A stretch of 64,000 bases of DNA from Paraburkholderia sp. BL21I4N1 (lineage in GTDB: Bacteria; Pseudomonadota; Gammaproteobacteria; Burkholderiales; Burkholderiaceae), in contig NZ_PVEN01000009.1 of NCBI RefSeq assembly GCF_002973525.1, positions 186,001-250,000 of the forward strand. The letters run 5' to 3'. The translations under genes were made by a program, and so were the position numbers. Below, one piece after another: positions 6,576-15,018 of the stretch. Within the stretch, counting starts at the first letter, position 1; each line of letters begins with the position of its first letter. The notes below the pieces were generated by a model, which saw only the letters and a program-made list of their open reading frames with translations, was not told where the DNA came from and searched no databases.

Positions 6576-9297
6576 TTGCCGGCCCGGCTGCCGGGTGTCC
6601 GGCGACGGCGTCGTCCCGGTCGATGAAATCGATCGTCAGGTTACGCTCGGGCGAACGGGACAGGACGATTTTCGCGGGCGCGGTGCCGTTCGCCATACGT
6701 GCGAGCAGTTCGCGGGACATGGTGGGCAGGATGCGCTGGTCAAGAAACGCGTCGACGTTGCGTGCGCCGGATTCCCGTGCAAGACAGAGTTCGGCCATCG
6801 CGTCGACGAGCGCTTCCTCGCACGACAGTTCGACGTCGTGCTGCAGGCGCAGGCGATCAGCGATTTTCGCGAGCTTCAGGCGCACGATGGCGACCAGCGC
6901 TACCGTGTCGAGCGGCCGGTACACGAGCGTCTGGAAGCGGGCGAGGAGGGCCGGCTGGAAGTGCGCCACGAGCTGCGGGTGGATGGCGTCGAGCAGTCCT
7001 GCCTGCGAAGTCTCCGTGTTCAGCGCGGTGGCTTCGTCGATCTGCCTGCTGCCGAGATTTGACGTCATCACGATCACGCAGTTGCGGAAGTCGATCTCGC
7101 GCCCTTCGCCGTCGCGCATCGTGCCCCGGTCGAACACCTGATAGAAGATGTCCAGCACGTCGCGGTGAGCCTTGTCGATCTCATCGAGCAGGATAACGCT
7201 GTACGGGCGCTGGCGTACCGCCTCGGTCAGGATGCCGCCGCGACCATAACCGACATAGCCCGGGGGCGAGCCCTTGAGCTGCGAAACGGTGTGCGGTTCC
7301 TGGTACTCCGACATGTTGATCGTGGTGAGCGCTGCCTGGCCGCCAAACAGCAGATCGGCCAGCGCGAGTGCCGTCTCGGTTTTTCCCACACCGGAAGGTC
7401 CCGCGAGCAGAAAGACGCCCAGCGGCGCGTGCTCGTTCTTCAGGCCCGCCTTTGCCGTGCGCAGGCTTTCGGCCAGTGCGGTGAGCGCATCCTGCTGCGC
7501 AATCACCCGCGTCGCAAGCCGCGCTTCAAGTGCAAGCAGCCCCTGCAGTTCGTCCTCGACGAGATTGCCGACCGGCACACCGGTCCACTCGGCCACCACG
7601 CGCGCGATGGCGTGGGCATCCACGTCAGCGAAAATCAGTGGCATCTTGCCCTGGGCCTGTGCGAGCGCTTGCCGCGCCTGCGCGAAGGCCGCGGTGTCGC
7701 GCGTCGATGGCCCGGCTTCGCGCTGGGTCTCGACAGCACGCACCAGGTCGAGTTCGCCTTCGTAGCGCTGCAGCAGGGTGGCGATTGCCGACTGTGCGCT
7801 TGCCAGCGCCAGGCCCAGCGCGTCGCGGCGCGCCTGGGGCGTGGTAATACCTGCCTCGGCATCCGCCTCGAGTGTTGCCCGCTCGAGTTCGAGCGCGGCG
7901 ATGGCAGCGCGGGCGCGCTGCAGTTCCGCAGGCGGCGATTCGAGCCCCATGCGTACGCGCGCGGCCGCCGTGTCGATCAGGTCAACGGCCTTGTCGGGCA
8001 GCTGGCGCGCGGGAATGTAGCGGCGGGAGAGCTTGACTGCCGCGACCAGCGCCTCATCGCGAATGTGGACGTGATGATATTTCGCGTAACGGTCCTTGAG
8101 CCCGCGCAGCATCAGGCACGCTGCCTCGTCGTCCGGCTCGTCAACCTTGATCATCTGAAATCGCCGCTCGAGCGCGGCGTCGCGCTCGAAATATTGCTTG
8201 TACTCTGACCACGTGGTCGCGGCAATCGTGCGCAGCTCACCGCGAGCGAGCGCGGGTTTGAGGAGGTTCGCGGCGTCGGCGCCGCCCGCCGCGTTGCCCG
8301 CGCCGATCAGCGTGTGCGCTTCATCGATAAAGAGCAGGACCGGTTCGGGCGCGGACCGCACCTCGTCGATCACGTTCTTCAGGCGTTGCTCGAACTCGCC
8401 TTTCACACCGGCGCCGGCCTGCAGCAGACCCAGGTCGAGCGTGAGGATGCGCACGTCGCGGATCACGGTCGGCACCGTCCCCTCGGCCACGCGCAGCGCC
8501 AGGCCTTCGACGAGTGCGGTCTTGCCGACACCCGGTTCACCGACCAGGATCGGATTGTTCTTGCGCCGGCGAGCGAGCACGTCGATGACCTGCTGGATCT
8601 CGCGTTCACGCCCGAAGACCGGATCGATCCCGCCTTCGCGCGCCTTCGCGGTGATGTCGATCGCGAAGCGGCCGAGGGCGTCGCCGTCGATGGCGCGCCG
8701 GGGCGCTTGCGATGCCTCCGCTTCCGGAACGGTCGACCCGGCGTGGTCGCCGATCGCAGTTGCCCGCTCGACGGGAGCCGCTTCCGGACTATCCGGCGGG
8801 TTCTCGCAGGTCCGTAGGCCCAGGCGGGGCAGCAGGTGCTGGATCTGGGCGCTGCGGATTGACAGCAACGGCCAGGCATTGGGCGCGCGCAGGACGTGCG
8901 GCGCCTCGACGATCGCCTGAAGCACGTTCGCGGAGCGGATAAGCGCGTCATCGGCCTGCGACGATGCGTGAAGCCAGGCATCCCGCAGGACGACGGCCAA
9001 CTGCGGGGAGAGGCCGGGCCTGCCGCGCAGATTGCGCGGGGTGTGCTCAATGGCCGTGAGCAATGCATCCCAGACGGCGTCCACATTGAGCCCGTAGCGG
9101 TTCAGGATCGCCGGGATATCCCCGTCTGCCGCTTCGATGAGTTTCAGCAGCCAATGCTCGACCGTGATCTCGTCGGCGAGGCGTGTCTGGCACAGGTTCG
9201 CCGCCGCTTCGAGCGCCTTCGCGCAATGGGGGTTAAGCCGCTGGAGCAGGTGCGTGGCGTCCCACGGGGACGTCCTTCGGTCGTCGCGAAAGGTCAT
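6568..9297 (-). CDS. tssH: T6SS sheath-recycling AAA+ ATPase TssH (ClpV)
   Basis: This 909-residue ClpB-like ATPase disassembles contracted TssB/TssC sheath. Visible features are an N-terminal Clp_N-type repeat domain (about 10-155), a first AAA+ module with Walker A GEPGVGKT (253-260) and Walker B LLFIDEAH (321-328), a coiled-coil insert (about 440-550), and a second AAA+ module with Walker A GPSGVGKT (633-640). A C-terminal D2-small domain follows. Both P-loops are intact. It lies 160 bases downstream of hcp and overlaps tssE. Confidence 0.96.
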   Translation of the reverse strand: MTFRDDRRTSPWDATHLLQRLNPHCAKALEAAANLCQTRLADEITVEHWLLKLIEAADGDIPAILNRYGLNVDAVWDALLTAIEHTPRNLRGRPGLSPQLAVVLRDAWLHASSQADDALIRSANVLQAIVEAPHVLRAPNAWPLLSIRSAQIQHLLPRLGLRTCENPPDSPEAAPVERATAIGDHAGSTVPEAEASQAPRRAIDGDALGRFAIDITAKAREGGIDPVFGREREIQQVIDVLARRRKNNPILVGEPGVGKTALVEGLALRVAEGTVPTVIRDVRILTLDLGLLQAGAGVKGEFEQRLKNVIDEVRSAPEPVLLFIDEAHTLIGAGNAAGGADAANLLKPALARGELRTIAATTWSEYKQYFERDAALERRFQMIKVDEPDDEAACLMLRGLKDRYAKYHHVHIRDEALVAAVKLSRRYIPARQLPDKAVDLIDTAAARVRMGLESPPAELQRARAAIAALELERATLEADAEAGITTPQARRDALGLALASAQSAIATLLQRYEGELDLVRAVETQREAGPSTRDTAAFAQARQALAQAQGKMPLIFADVDAHAIARVVAEWTGVPVGNLVEDELQGLLALEARLATRVIAQQDALTALAESLRTAKAGLKNEHAPLGVFLLAGPSGVGKTETALALADLLFGGQAALTTINMSEYQEPHTVSQLKGSPPGYVGYGRGGILTEAVRQRPYSVILLDEIDKAHRDVLDIFYQVFDRGTMRDGEGREIDFRNCVIVMTSNLGSRQIDEATALNTETSQAGLLDAIHPQLVAHFQPALLARFQTLVYRPLDTVALVAIVRLKLAKIADRLRLQHDVELSCEEALVDAMAELCLARESGARNVDAFLDQRILPTMSRELLARMANGTAPAKIVLSRSPERNLTIDFIDRDDAVAGHPAAGPAIA

Positions 9298-9457
9298 GGC
9301 GAAGTGCGCTCTGGTCGGGGCGCGGACAGAAACTTGAATAACTGTCCGAACCCTGGGGAAGTAAAAAGGCCCGCCTGCGCAGGCAGGTTGGCAAAGGAAG
9401 GCCGGTTATGCCGAGGGCCACCGGGAATGGTGGACCGCCCTCCAGACCACTGGCGAA

Positions 9458-9943
9458 TCAGGAACGCTCGTTCCAGGTGTCCTTGTGCATGATGTTGCCG
9501 TCCTTGTACGACCACGTGATCGTCTCGTAGCGCAACTCGACTTCCTCGAGGTGGTTGTGCTTCTCGTAGTCGGGGTTCTTGATGTCGAGCATCTTCGGGC
9601 GCACGGCCACGACCTTGACGTTGTCGAGTTTCGTGTTGAAGTATTCCTTTTCCTTGCCGGCGTCGTCGATCTTGTACCACCTGATCTCGGCCGACTGGAG
9701 CGTCTGGCCGCTCGTCACGGCCTTGTACAGGTAGGGCGTCGAGGCGTCCGTTTCCTTGGTCAGCATGATCGACTTGTGCACACGCGTTCCGGTGAGCTTG
9801 CCGGTGTTGCTGTCGGTTGGGATATGCACACCGTGGTCGAACGCAACGATCTCGACGCTGCCCTCGCGGTCATGAACGGTGACCGAACCCTTGATGTCGG
9901 CGCCACCATCGTCCTTGAGCCACATGTAGGACGGAATTGCCAT
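9458..9943 (-). CDS. hcp: T6SS tube protein Hcp (TssD)
   Basis: This 161-residue protein has the Hcp beta-barrel signature, from MAIPSYMWLKDDGGADIKG through HKSIMLTKETDASTPYLYKA to VELRYETITWSYKDGNIMHKDTW. Hexameric rings stack into the inner tube and are expelled with VgrG. A strong AAGGAG lies 7 bases before the ATG, as expected for an abundant product. It lies between the ompA-like gene and tssH. There is no C-terminal effector extension. Confidence 0.96.
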   Translation of the reverse strand: MAIPSYMWLKDDGGADIKGSVTVHDREGSVEIVAFDHGVHIPTDSNTGKLTGTRVHKSIMLTKETDASTPYLYKAVTSGQTLQSAEIRWYKIDDAGKEKEYFNTKLDNVKVVAVRPKMLDIKNPDYEKHNHLEEVELRYETITWSYKDGNIMHKDTWNERS

Positions 9944-10037
9944 GTTCTACTCCTTTTTTGTACGACAATCGCCCGGAGCCAGCGACCGGGCTTCACATTC
10001 CCGATGCGGATGCTTCGGGGACCAAAACAGTTGCCGT

Positions 10038-11810
10038 TCAGCTGCGCGGCGTGTTGCCGGAAGGCGCGGCTGCAGGGCCATCAGGCACCAGCGTGATCTC
10101 CACGCGCCGGTTCTTCGCGCGGCCCGCTTCGGTGTTGTTCTCCGCGAGCGGACGCGTATCGCCGTAGCCCTGGATCGCGAACCGCGTCGCTGGAATGCCG
10201 GACGCCTCGATGAGCCAGTCCCGCACGGCATCCGCGCGCGCAGTCGAGAGCTTCAGGTTACTGTCCGGATGGCCCACGTTGTCGGTGTGGCCGGCAATGA
10301 GAATGCGCTTGTCCGGATGCGCCTTGATCATGTCGAGCGCGCCGACCATGGTGCGCGTCGAGCCGACCTTCAGCCGGGCACGGCCGCTGTCGAAGAGCGA
10401 CATACTGTCGAGCGTGACGACCGCGGGAGGCGGTAGTGGCGGCACATAAGAGGCAATGGCCTCGTTGAGCGGCGTTATCAGTTGCGTGCCCCGGTACATG
10501 CCCAACGACAGGCGCAGCGGCACGCCCGAGCGCGCGTAACCGTCGAGCTCGTCACGGTCGGCCACCAGTGTCCGCAGGGCATCCTGCTTCGTCGCATCGT
10601 GCGCGGTGGGAATCATCGAGTAGCGCCCAAGATCCGCTCCGATGCGTGCAAGCAGCGTCTGGTTGTTTCCTGTCGCTCCCCAGAACGCGAAAACGGACAC
10701 ACAGGCGAGTATGGCGATCACGTGGGCGACGGCGGTCCATCGCGGCGACATCCAGAACCGCTGCGGCAGGGCTTCGATGAGCGGTTGCGGCAGTGGCCAG
10801 GGGTGTGCGGAGGCGGCGCTCGTCGCGCGCATGACGCGGGTCTGCATTTCCACGTCCTGCTCCCACGGGTTGCCCGGTCCGTCCGTCGGTCCGCAATCGA
10901 TCCAGGCTGCCCCAGACAGAACCCAGGGCGAGGCCGGCTGCTGACGGTCCGTGAGCGCGCTGACGACGACACGGTGTGTCCAGCCGACAATGGACGCGAG
11001 CGCCGCGGCGCGCACGGCTGCCACGCGATCCCCGGCCGCGTGCTGGACCTCGCTTTCCGCCGCCCGGATGACCGATTCGAAGCGTTGTGCATCCGTGAGA
11101 TGAGTGGCCGATGACACGCCGTACCACTGAGGGATGGCGTGTCCGGCGGGGCCGGTCGTGAGCCGCTGATAGACCGCGAGGTAGCCCGGTAGGCATCGCC
11201 GGCCCAGCATGCGCGCCGCGTCGGCGACATGCTGACGCACCAAGCGCAGCGCCTGCGTCAGCCTGTCGGCATCCGCATACTGGGCAGGGGCGATTGCCAG
11301 CACGATACCGTCCGGGGCGCGTCCGTCGCGCCACTGCCGGACTGCGACGGCAAGGCGGGGCAGGTCCCGCGGGCGGTCGACGCGCAACCAGAGGGCTCCG
11401 TCACCCACGTGGACGAACTGCTCCCACCCGTCGCGGTTAAACAGCGCAGGCAGGTCATCGCCTGTCACCAGCACGAGCGGCATGCGGGTGCGCAGACGTG
11501 CCGGGATCTCCGCGGTCGCGGTTCCCAGCGCGGCGAGTACTTGTGCGCCCTGTGTCCGTGCCAGGCGGAGCTGCCGGGCGCGGCGCCACACCAGCAGGGT
11601 GGCAGCGACAGCCGTGATGGCCGTCAGGATCCACGCCGCGCTGCCATTGCCATTGCCGTTGCCGTTGCCGGGAACGACGAGCCAAATCACCGCGAGCATC
11701 AGGGCGCTACCAAACAGGACCATTACGCGAAACGGATAGCCCAGTCTTTGGTGACCGTCTTCGGATGCGCGTGCCTGTGCCGCGACCTGGACTGGCAAAT
11801 CGGACTTCAC
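10038..11810 (-). CDS. T6SS-associated OmpA/peptidoglycan-binding membrane protein
   Basis: This 590-residue protein starts at a GTG sharing GTGA with the tssL stop. Two helices near the N-terminus flank a Gly-Asn repeat. A cytoplasmic-type region (about 85-360) includes MPLVLVTGDDLPALFNRDGW and PDGIVLAIAPAQYADADRL. A further helix (about residue 375, HVIAILACVSVFAFW) precedes a C-terminal OmpA domain with ILIAGHTDNVGHPDSNLKLS and RVEITLVPDG. In many T6SSs the peptidoglycan-binding domain is fused to TssL; here it is on a separate protein next to a short TssL, so it probably anchors the membrane complex to the wall. The middle region loosely resembles the N-terminal cytoplasmic part of TssM in this same locus. 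Confidence 0.85.
   Translation of the reverse strand: MKSDLPVQVAAQARASEDGHQRLGYPFRVMVLFGSALMLAVIWLVVPGNGNGNGNGSAAWILTAITAVAATLLVWRRARQLRLARTQGAQVLAALGTATAEIPARLRTRMPLVLVTGDDLPALFNRDGWEQFVHVGDGALWLRVDRPRDLPRLAVAVRQWRDGRAPDGIVLAIAPAQYADADRLTQALRLVRQHVADAARMLGRRCLPGYLAVYQRLTTGPAGHAIPQWYGVSSATHLTDAQRFESVIRAAESEVQHAAGDRVAAVRAAALASIVGWTHRVVVSALTDRQQPASPWVLSGAAWIDCGPTDGPGNPWEQDVEMQTRVMRATSAASAHPWPLPQPLIEALPQRFWMSPRWTAVAHVIAILACVSVFAFWGATGNNQTLLARIGADLGRYSMIPTAHDATKQDALRTLVADRDELDGYARSGVPLRLSLGMYRGTQLITPLNEAIASYVPPLPPPAVVTLDSMSLFDSGRARLKVGSTRTMVGALDMIKAHPDKRILIAGHTDNVGHPDSNLKLSTARADAVRDWLIEASGIPATRFAIQGYGDTRPLAENNTEAGRAKNRRVEITLVPDGPAAAPSGNTPRS
11643..11670. repeat. Hexanucleotide repeat coding for (Gly-Asn)n
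   Basis: Four consecutive 6-bp units (GCCATT twice, then GCCGTT twice) plus a partial unit lie inside the ompA-like gene. They encode alternating Gly and Asn between its first two membrane helices. Slippage would change length by two residues without a frameshift. Confidence 0.7.
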
Positions 11811-12538
11811 GGTTGCAGGACCTTCGCCGGCACGAGTTGCGCGAGCTGCGTGTCGAGCGCCACGGACCCGATACGCCAGACGATCAGCGCGACAATGCAC
11901 GCCAGTCCCGCGACGGCCCACGGCGAAAGCGAGTGAACCCAGTCGGAGAGACGCCGTGCGGAACGGTCGACCACGAATGGCACATCGGCGGACGGGCGTA
12001 GTTTTTCCAGCCGGGCGTCGAGCGCGGCCATCACGTCGATGCGCTTTGCCTCGCCGCCGAGCGCATAGCGGCCGGTGAATCCCATACCGAGGATAGCCGA
12101 GTAGCATTCGAGCAGATCGGCGTTCGCCGGTGTTTCGCGCAGACGGGCCTCGATGCAGTCGAACACCCGCTCGCCCGCGTCGTGGATATCAAACCGCTCG
12201 ACCTGCAGCGGCTTGAGCGCCCATGCGCTGCGGTTCTCGGCAGAGAGATGCCGCAAGGCGGTCTCGTCGAGCAGGCCGCACTGCGCGACAAGCGCTTCCT
12301 GTCGCACATCCGCCGGATAGCCTCGCCGGGTAAGTGCGTCCGAGAAGCGGTCGTTCGCCTGTCCGCAGCGTTCGCGAAATCCGGCCGCGTCGGCCACTGT
12401 GCCACCGGGCGCCAGCGTGGTGACGAGCAGTGCGGTGTCGCGCAGCAGATCGCGAATACCCTGGCCGGTGGCACGTCCCACACCCGGCTCGCCGTTCATG
12501 AAAGCGGTGTCACGATGAAAGGAACGGACGACCCTCAT
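11807..12538 (-). CDS. tssL: T6SS membrane-complex protein TssL (DotU family)
   Basis: This 243-residue protein has the DotU cytoplasmic domain (about 25-190: AALDARLEKL near its end, ECYSAILGMGFTGRYAL in the middle) and a single C-terminal helix (WAVAGLACIVALIVWRIG). TssL is a tail-anchored inner-membrane protein that works with TssM and TssJ. It is the short form with no peptidoglycan-binding domain, which is supplied by the next gene. It overlaps tssK by 4 bases (ATGA) and the ompA-like gene by 4 (GTGA), so translation is probably coupled. Confidence 0.93.
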   Translation of the reverse strand: MRVVRSFHRDTAFMNGEPGVGRATGQGIRDLLRDTALLVTTLAPGGTVADAAGFRERCGQANDRFSDALTRRGYPADVRQEALVAQCGLLDETALRHLSAENRSAWALKPLQVERFDIHDAGERVFDCIEARLRETPANADLLECYSAILGMGFTGRYALGGEAKRIDVMAALDARLEKLRPSADVPFVVDRSARRLSDWVHSLSPWAVAGLACIVALIVWRIGSVALDTQLAQLVPAKVLQP

Positions 12539-13887
12539 GAGCGCAGCACCGCGTAAAGTTCAAGCGACGCGTCGGGTATCGACGCCGGGAGATAGACCTG
12601 GCAGGCCCGCGCGGCGAGCATTCTTGCATGCGCGTTGTTCGTGGAATCCAGCGCAAAGTACTGATTGTCGAGGCGCACGGGAATCGCTGCCGGCACACGG
12701 GGCACGGCCTTGAGCGGGATGCCCGGCAAGGCCGAATTGACGATGTGTTCGACGTCGTCGGGCGCACCGATTTTGCACAGACGCGGGGCCAGTTCGACAA
12801 GCTCGAACGCCGGCACCGGCGCGTTGACCGACAGATACCAGTCCGCGTCTGCCTCGACGATGCGTTCGTCGAGGAACTGCCCTGTCGACGTGGTCGGGCT
12901 TTTGCGTGTAAGGCCAATCGACACCACCCGTGACGGGATGATCGCGTCCAGCAGGTCGCGGATCATCGACTCGAGTTTCGCCAGGACTTCATCGGCGCGC
13001 GCGTGGTCGTACGCAGGGATATCCGTGAGCTGGGCGCTGGTCGAGAACGTCATCAGCGCACTCGCGAGCTGGGCGAGCGTCAGATACAGATGTTCTGGCG
13101 GGCGAGCCGGGTGCGAAGCGAACAGTCTGAGTGGCGGCCACGCGGCCTGAATGCAGTGCAGGAGCCAGAAGAGCTGCACGTCGGCGACACCATATTCGGC
13201 GACCTGATCGATGCGCTCGCTGCGGCGCGCGCCGAGCGCGTGGCTCTTTGCCTGCAGGATGTCGGCGAGCCGGTTGATCCGTTCGAGATGGAGCGGGTGG
13301 CTGCCGAGCGTCAGGCATGGCGGCACGAACCGGTGATCGACCTGAAACTGGCCATTCGTGGTGCGAACAAGCCGCGCGATCGCACAGACCGTGTCATCGT
13401 CGTGCGGCTCGAAGTCGAACAGCAGCCGTACCGCATGGCGTTCCGTTGCGATCTCGGACTCCGTCGTGCCGTTCAGGTCCGCAACCTTCACGAATTCACG
13501 GTACGAGCGGCGCGGACGCGCCAGTGTGGCTTCGTCGAAACGGCAATTGCTGCCGCTGGCGTCTGGCAGCGCGAGTGCCGCGAACACGATGACACTTTGC
13601 CGATCGGCCGGCACGCCCTGCGTCAGATCCCTGGCCGGTGGTAGCGCGTCGGCAACGGTCGTGTCGAACGGCGTGCCGTCCGGAAATCGTCCCTTCAGTT
13701 GCGCGAGCTTCAGTCGCGCCGTTGCCAGCGCCTCCTGATCCACTTCAACAGCGAGGGTTCCCCATGGCTCGGCAAGCGCAGCAGACACAAATTGTTGCAG
13801 GGCGAAAGCGGTCCACCTGTCCTGCTGCTGGAAATGCTGCTGCGTGAGGATGAGCCCGTCGTGCCAGAGCGGTTTGTCGATCCGCAT
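12535..13887 (-). CDS. tssK: T6SS baseplate-membrane adaptor TssK
   Basis: This 450-residue protein opens with the family hallmark DKPLWHDGLILTQQHFQQQDRW and continues with LKGRFPDGTPFD, RRSYREFVKVADL and a C-terminal region PVRLDNQYFALDS. TssK trimers connect the baseplate to TssL/TssM. It is the first gene of the minus-strand arm, and its promoter should be in the AT-rich region between it and tssB. No disruption is seen. Confidence 0.94.
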   Translation of the reverse strand: MRIDKPLWHDGLILTQQHFQQQDRWTAFALQQFVSAALAEPWGTLAVEVDQEALATARLKLAQLKGRFPDGTPFDTTVADALPPARDLTQGVPADRQSVIVFAALALPDASGSNCRFDEATLARPRRSYREFVKVADLNGTTESEIATERHAVRLLFDFEPHDDDTVCAIARLVRTTNGQFQVDHRFVPPCLTLGSHPLHLERINRLADILQAKSHALGARRSERIDQVAEYGVADVQLFWLLHCIQAAWPPLRLFASHPARPPEHLYLTLAQLASALMTFSTSAQLTDIPAYDHARADEVLAKLESMIRDLLDAIIPSRVVSIGLTRKSPTTSTGQFLDERIVEADADWYLSVNAPVPAFELVELAPRLCKIGAPDDVEHIVNSALPGIPLKAVPRVPAAIPVRLDNQYFALDSTNNAHARMLAARACQVYLPASIPDASLELYAVLRS

Positions 13888-14102
13888 GGTGTGGTCTATG
13901 AATATTTCCGGTGAGTGAGTGCCGGATTCTAAATGTGATATTTGTCTGCTGTATATGGTATTTGCTGTTTAGTTATGAAAAACACCAAAAATTTACATTT
14001 AATTGACAATAAATTTTAGAGATATTTAGCATGACTATTTTTGTTTGTAAATCGGACTTGTCTTGAATTTATGGTATTCATCATTATTTTTAAGAATAGA
14101 CC

Positions 14103-14168
14103 ATGATGGAAGGTGCGGCGCGCAAGTTCGTAGCAGAAATTCTGCGTCTGAAGGAGGTCTGGATATGA
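14103..14168 (+). CDS. Candidate 21-residue mini-ORF
   Basis: ATG at 14103 opens a 21-residue reading frame (MMEGAARKFVAEILRLKEVWI) that could form an amphipathic helix. An in-frame TAG lies just upstream, so it is not a continuation of a visible gene. Its TGA overlaps the ATG of the next mini-ORF (ATGA). Its own ribosome site is weak. It sits in a GC-richer patch of the AT-rich tssK-tssB gap and could be a remnant of an older gene rather than a working peptide. Confidence 0.25.
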   Translation: MMEGAARKFVAEILRLKEVWI

Positions 14169-14215
14169 TTGGTTTTTTCTTGATTTATCCATTAATCAAC
14201 AAATTTTTACATTGA
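14165..14215 (+). CDS. Candidate 16-residue hydrophobic mini-ORF with strong ribosome site
   Basis: AAGGAGGT (14151-14158), a near-perfect Shine-Dalgarno, lies 6 bases before ATG at 14165. The frame encodes MIGFFLIYPLINKFLH, which is very hydrophobic. The start overlaps the stop of the preceding mini-ORF (ATGA). It may be a leader peptide or small membrane peptide, or the Shine-Dalgarno may be fortuitous because it falls within the upstream frame. Confidence 0.3.
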   Translation: MIGFFLIYPLINKFLH

Positions 14216-14432
14216 AATTTATCACTCAATATCGTGAGGCTTTGACGTAATGCGAGTAAACCGTTCTAATACGCCGTGACGGGAAGTTTCAAGGAATTGA
14301 GGGTGCGTCATGGATGCAGAGATGATCGCAGTTGAATCGCGCACACGCCGGGGCATGTGTGCGGGACGTGTCGTCGTATAGCTGGTGGCGCACCCTGCAG
14401 GTAGACTGCATTTAGAACACTAAGGAATGCAA

Positions 14433-14945
14433 ATGGACAGTTTTCAAAGAGAAATTCCAAAATCGAGAGTCTTAATCACGCTCGATCTGCATACGGGCGG
14501 GGCGCAAAAGAAGGTCGAACTGCCGCTCAAGCTGCTGGTTGCCGGCGACTTCAGTGCGGGCCGCGAGCAGGCGCCGCTGGCTGAGCGCAAGAAGGTCAAT
14601 ATCGACAGGAACAACTTTGATGCCGTGCTGGCGGACTACGCGCCGGATCTGAGGTTTGCCGCGGAAAACACCCTTGCGGGCGACGGCACCGAATTGCCCG
14701 TGAACCTCGCGTTCCGGTCCATGAAGGATTTCGAGCCGGAGCAGGTCGCGCGCCAGATGCCGGAGCTTCAGGCGATGCTCGCGATGCGCAACCTGTTGCG
14801 CGACCTGAAATCGAATCTGCTCGACAACGGTACTTTCCGGCGCGAGTTCGAGAAAATTCTGAAGGACAGGCGCCTGTCCGACAAGCTGCGCGGGGAACTG
14901 GCGCAACTTGCGACGGCCGCGACTCAGCCGGAAGGTCATGCCTGA
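14433..14945 (+). CDS. tssB: T6SS sheath small subunit TssB
   Basis: This 170-residue protein matches the TssB/VipA family: SRVLITLDLHTGGAQKKVELPLK, then ERKKVNIDRNNFDAVLADYAPDL, then LRDLKSNLLDNGTFRREFEKIL. It assembles with TssC into the contractile sheath. The ATG at 14433 was preferred over the one at 14427 because AAGGA (14422-14426) is 6 bases from it. First gene of the plus-strand arm; tssC follows after 73 bases. Confidence 0.95.
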   Translation: MDSFQREIPKSRVLITLDLHTGGAQKKVELPLKLLVAGDFSAGREQAPLAERKKVNIDRNNFDAVLADYAPDLRFAAENTLAGDGTELPVNLAFRSMKDFEPEQVARQMPELQAMLAMRNLLRDLKSNLLDNGTFRREFEKILKDRRLSDKLRGELAQLATAATQPEGHA

Positions 14946-15018
14946 GCGGCGCAGGCCAAAACAGGCCTTTACTGCTTTTCGAAACCAGGTAGCGCTAGAG
15001 ACCCAGACAGGACATACG

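Larger units (their letters stand above)
13888..14432. other. AT-rich divergent regulatory region at the centre of the T6SS locus
   Basis: These 545 bases separate tssK from tssB. The part from about 13920 to 14270 is strongly AT-rich, unlike anything else in the window. It contains TTGACA at 14003-14008 without a convincing -10 at 16-18 bp. An odd palindrome GCAGAA-A-TTCTGC lies at 14133-14145, and a hairpin CGCACAC/GTGTGCG at 14340-14363. Two coupled mini-ORFs are listed separately. A third possible 23-codon ORF (14310-14381) is preceded by GAGGG. No sigma-54 site with correct GG-N10-GC spacing was found. Low GC at a T6SS promoter is a typical target for H-NS-type silencing; that part is inference. 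Confidence 0.6.

Noticed and set aside
9373-9384. GCCTGCGCAGGC palindrome between hcp and tssH as terminator
   Set aside because: The stem is only 6 bp with no loop and no T run; read-through from hcp to tssH is more likely.
14310-14381. Third small ORF (23 codons) before tssB
   Set aside because: It overlaps an inverted repeat and has only a modest GAGGG site; its composition gives no sign of coding, so it is mentioned only within the intergenic entry.
14381-14432. Possible sigma-54 promoter before tssB (TGGCGC...GC)
   Set aside because: The spacing between the GG and GC elements is 8 or 11 bases, not 10, so it does not fit a -24/-12 site.
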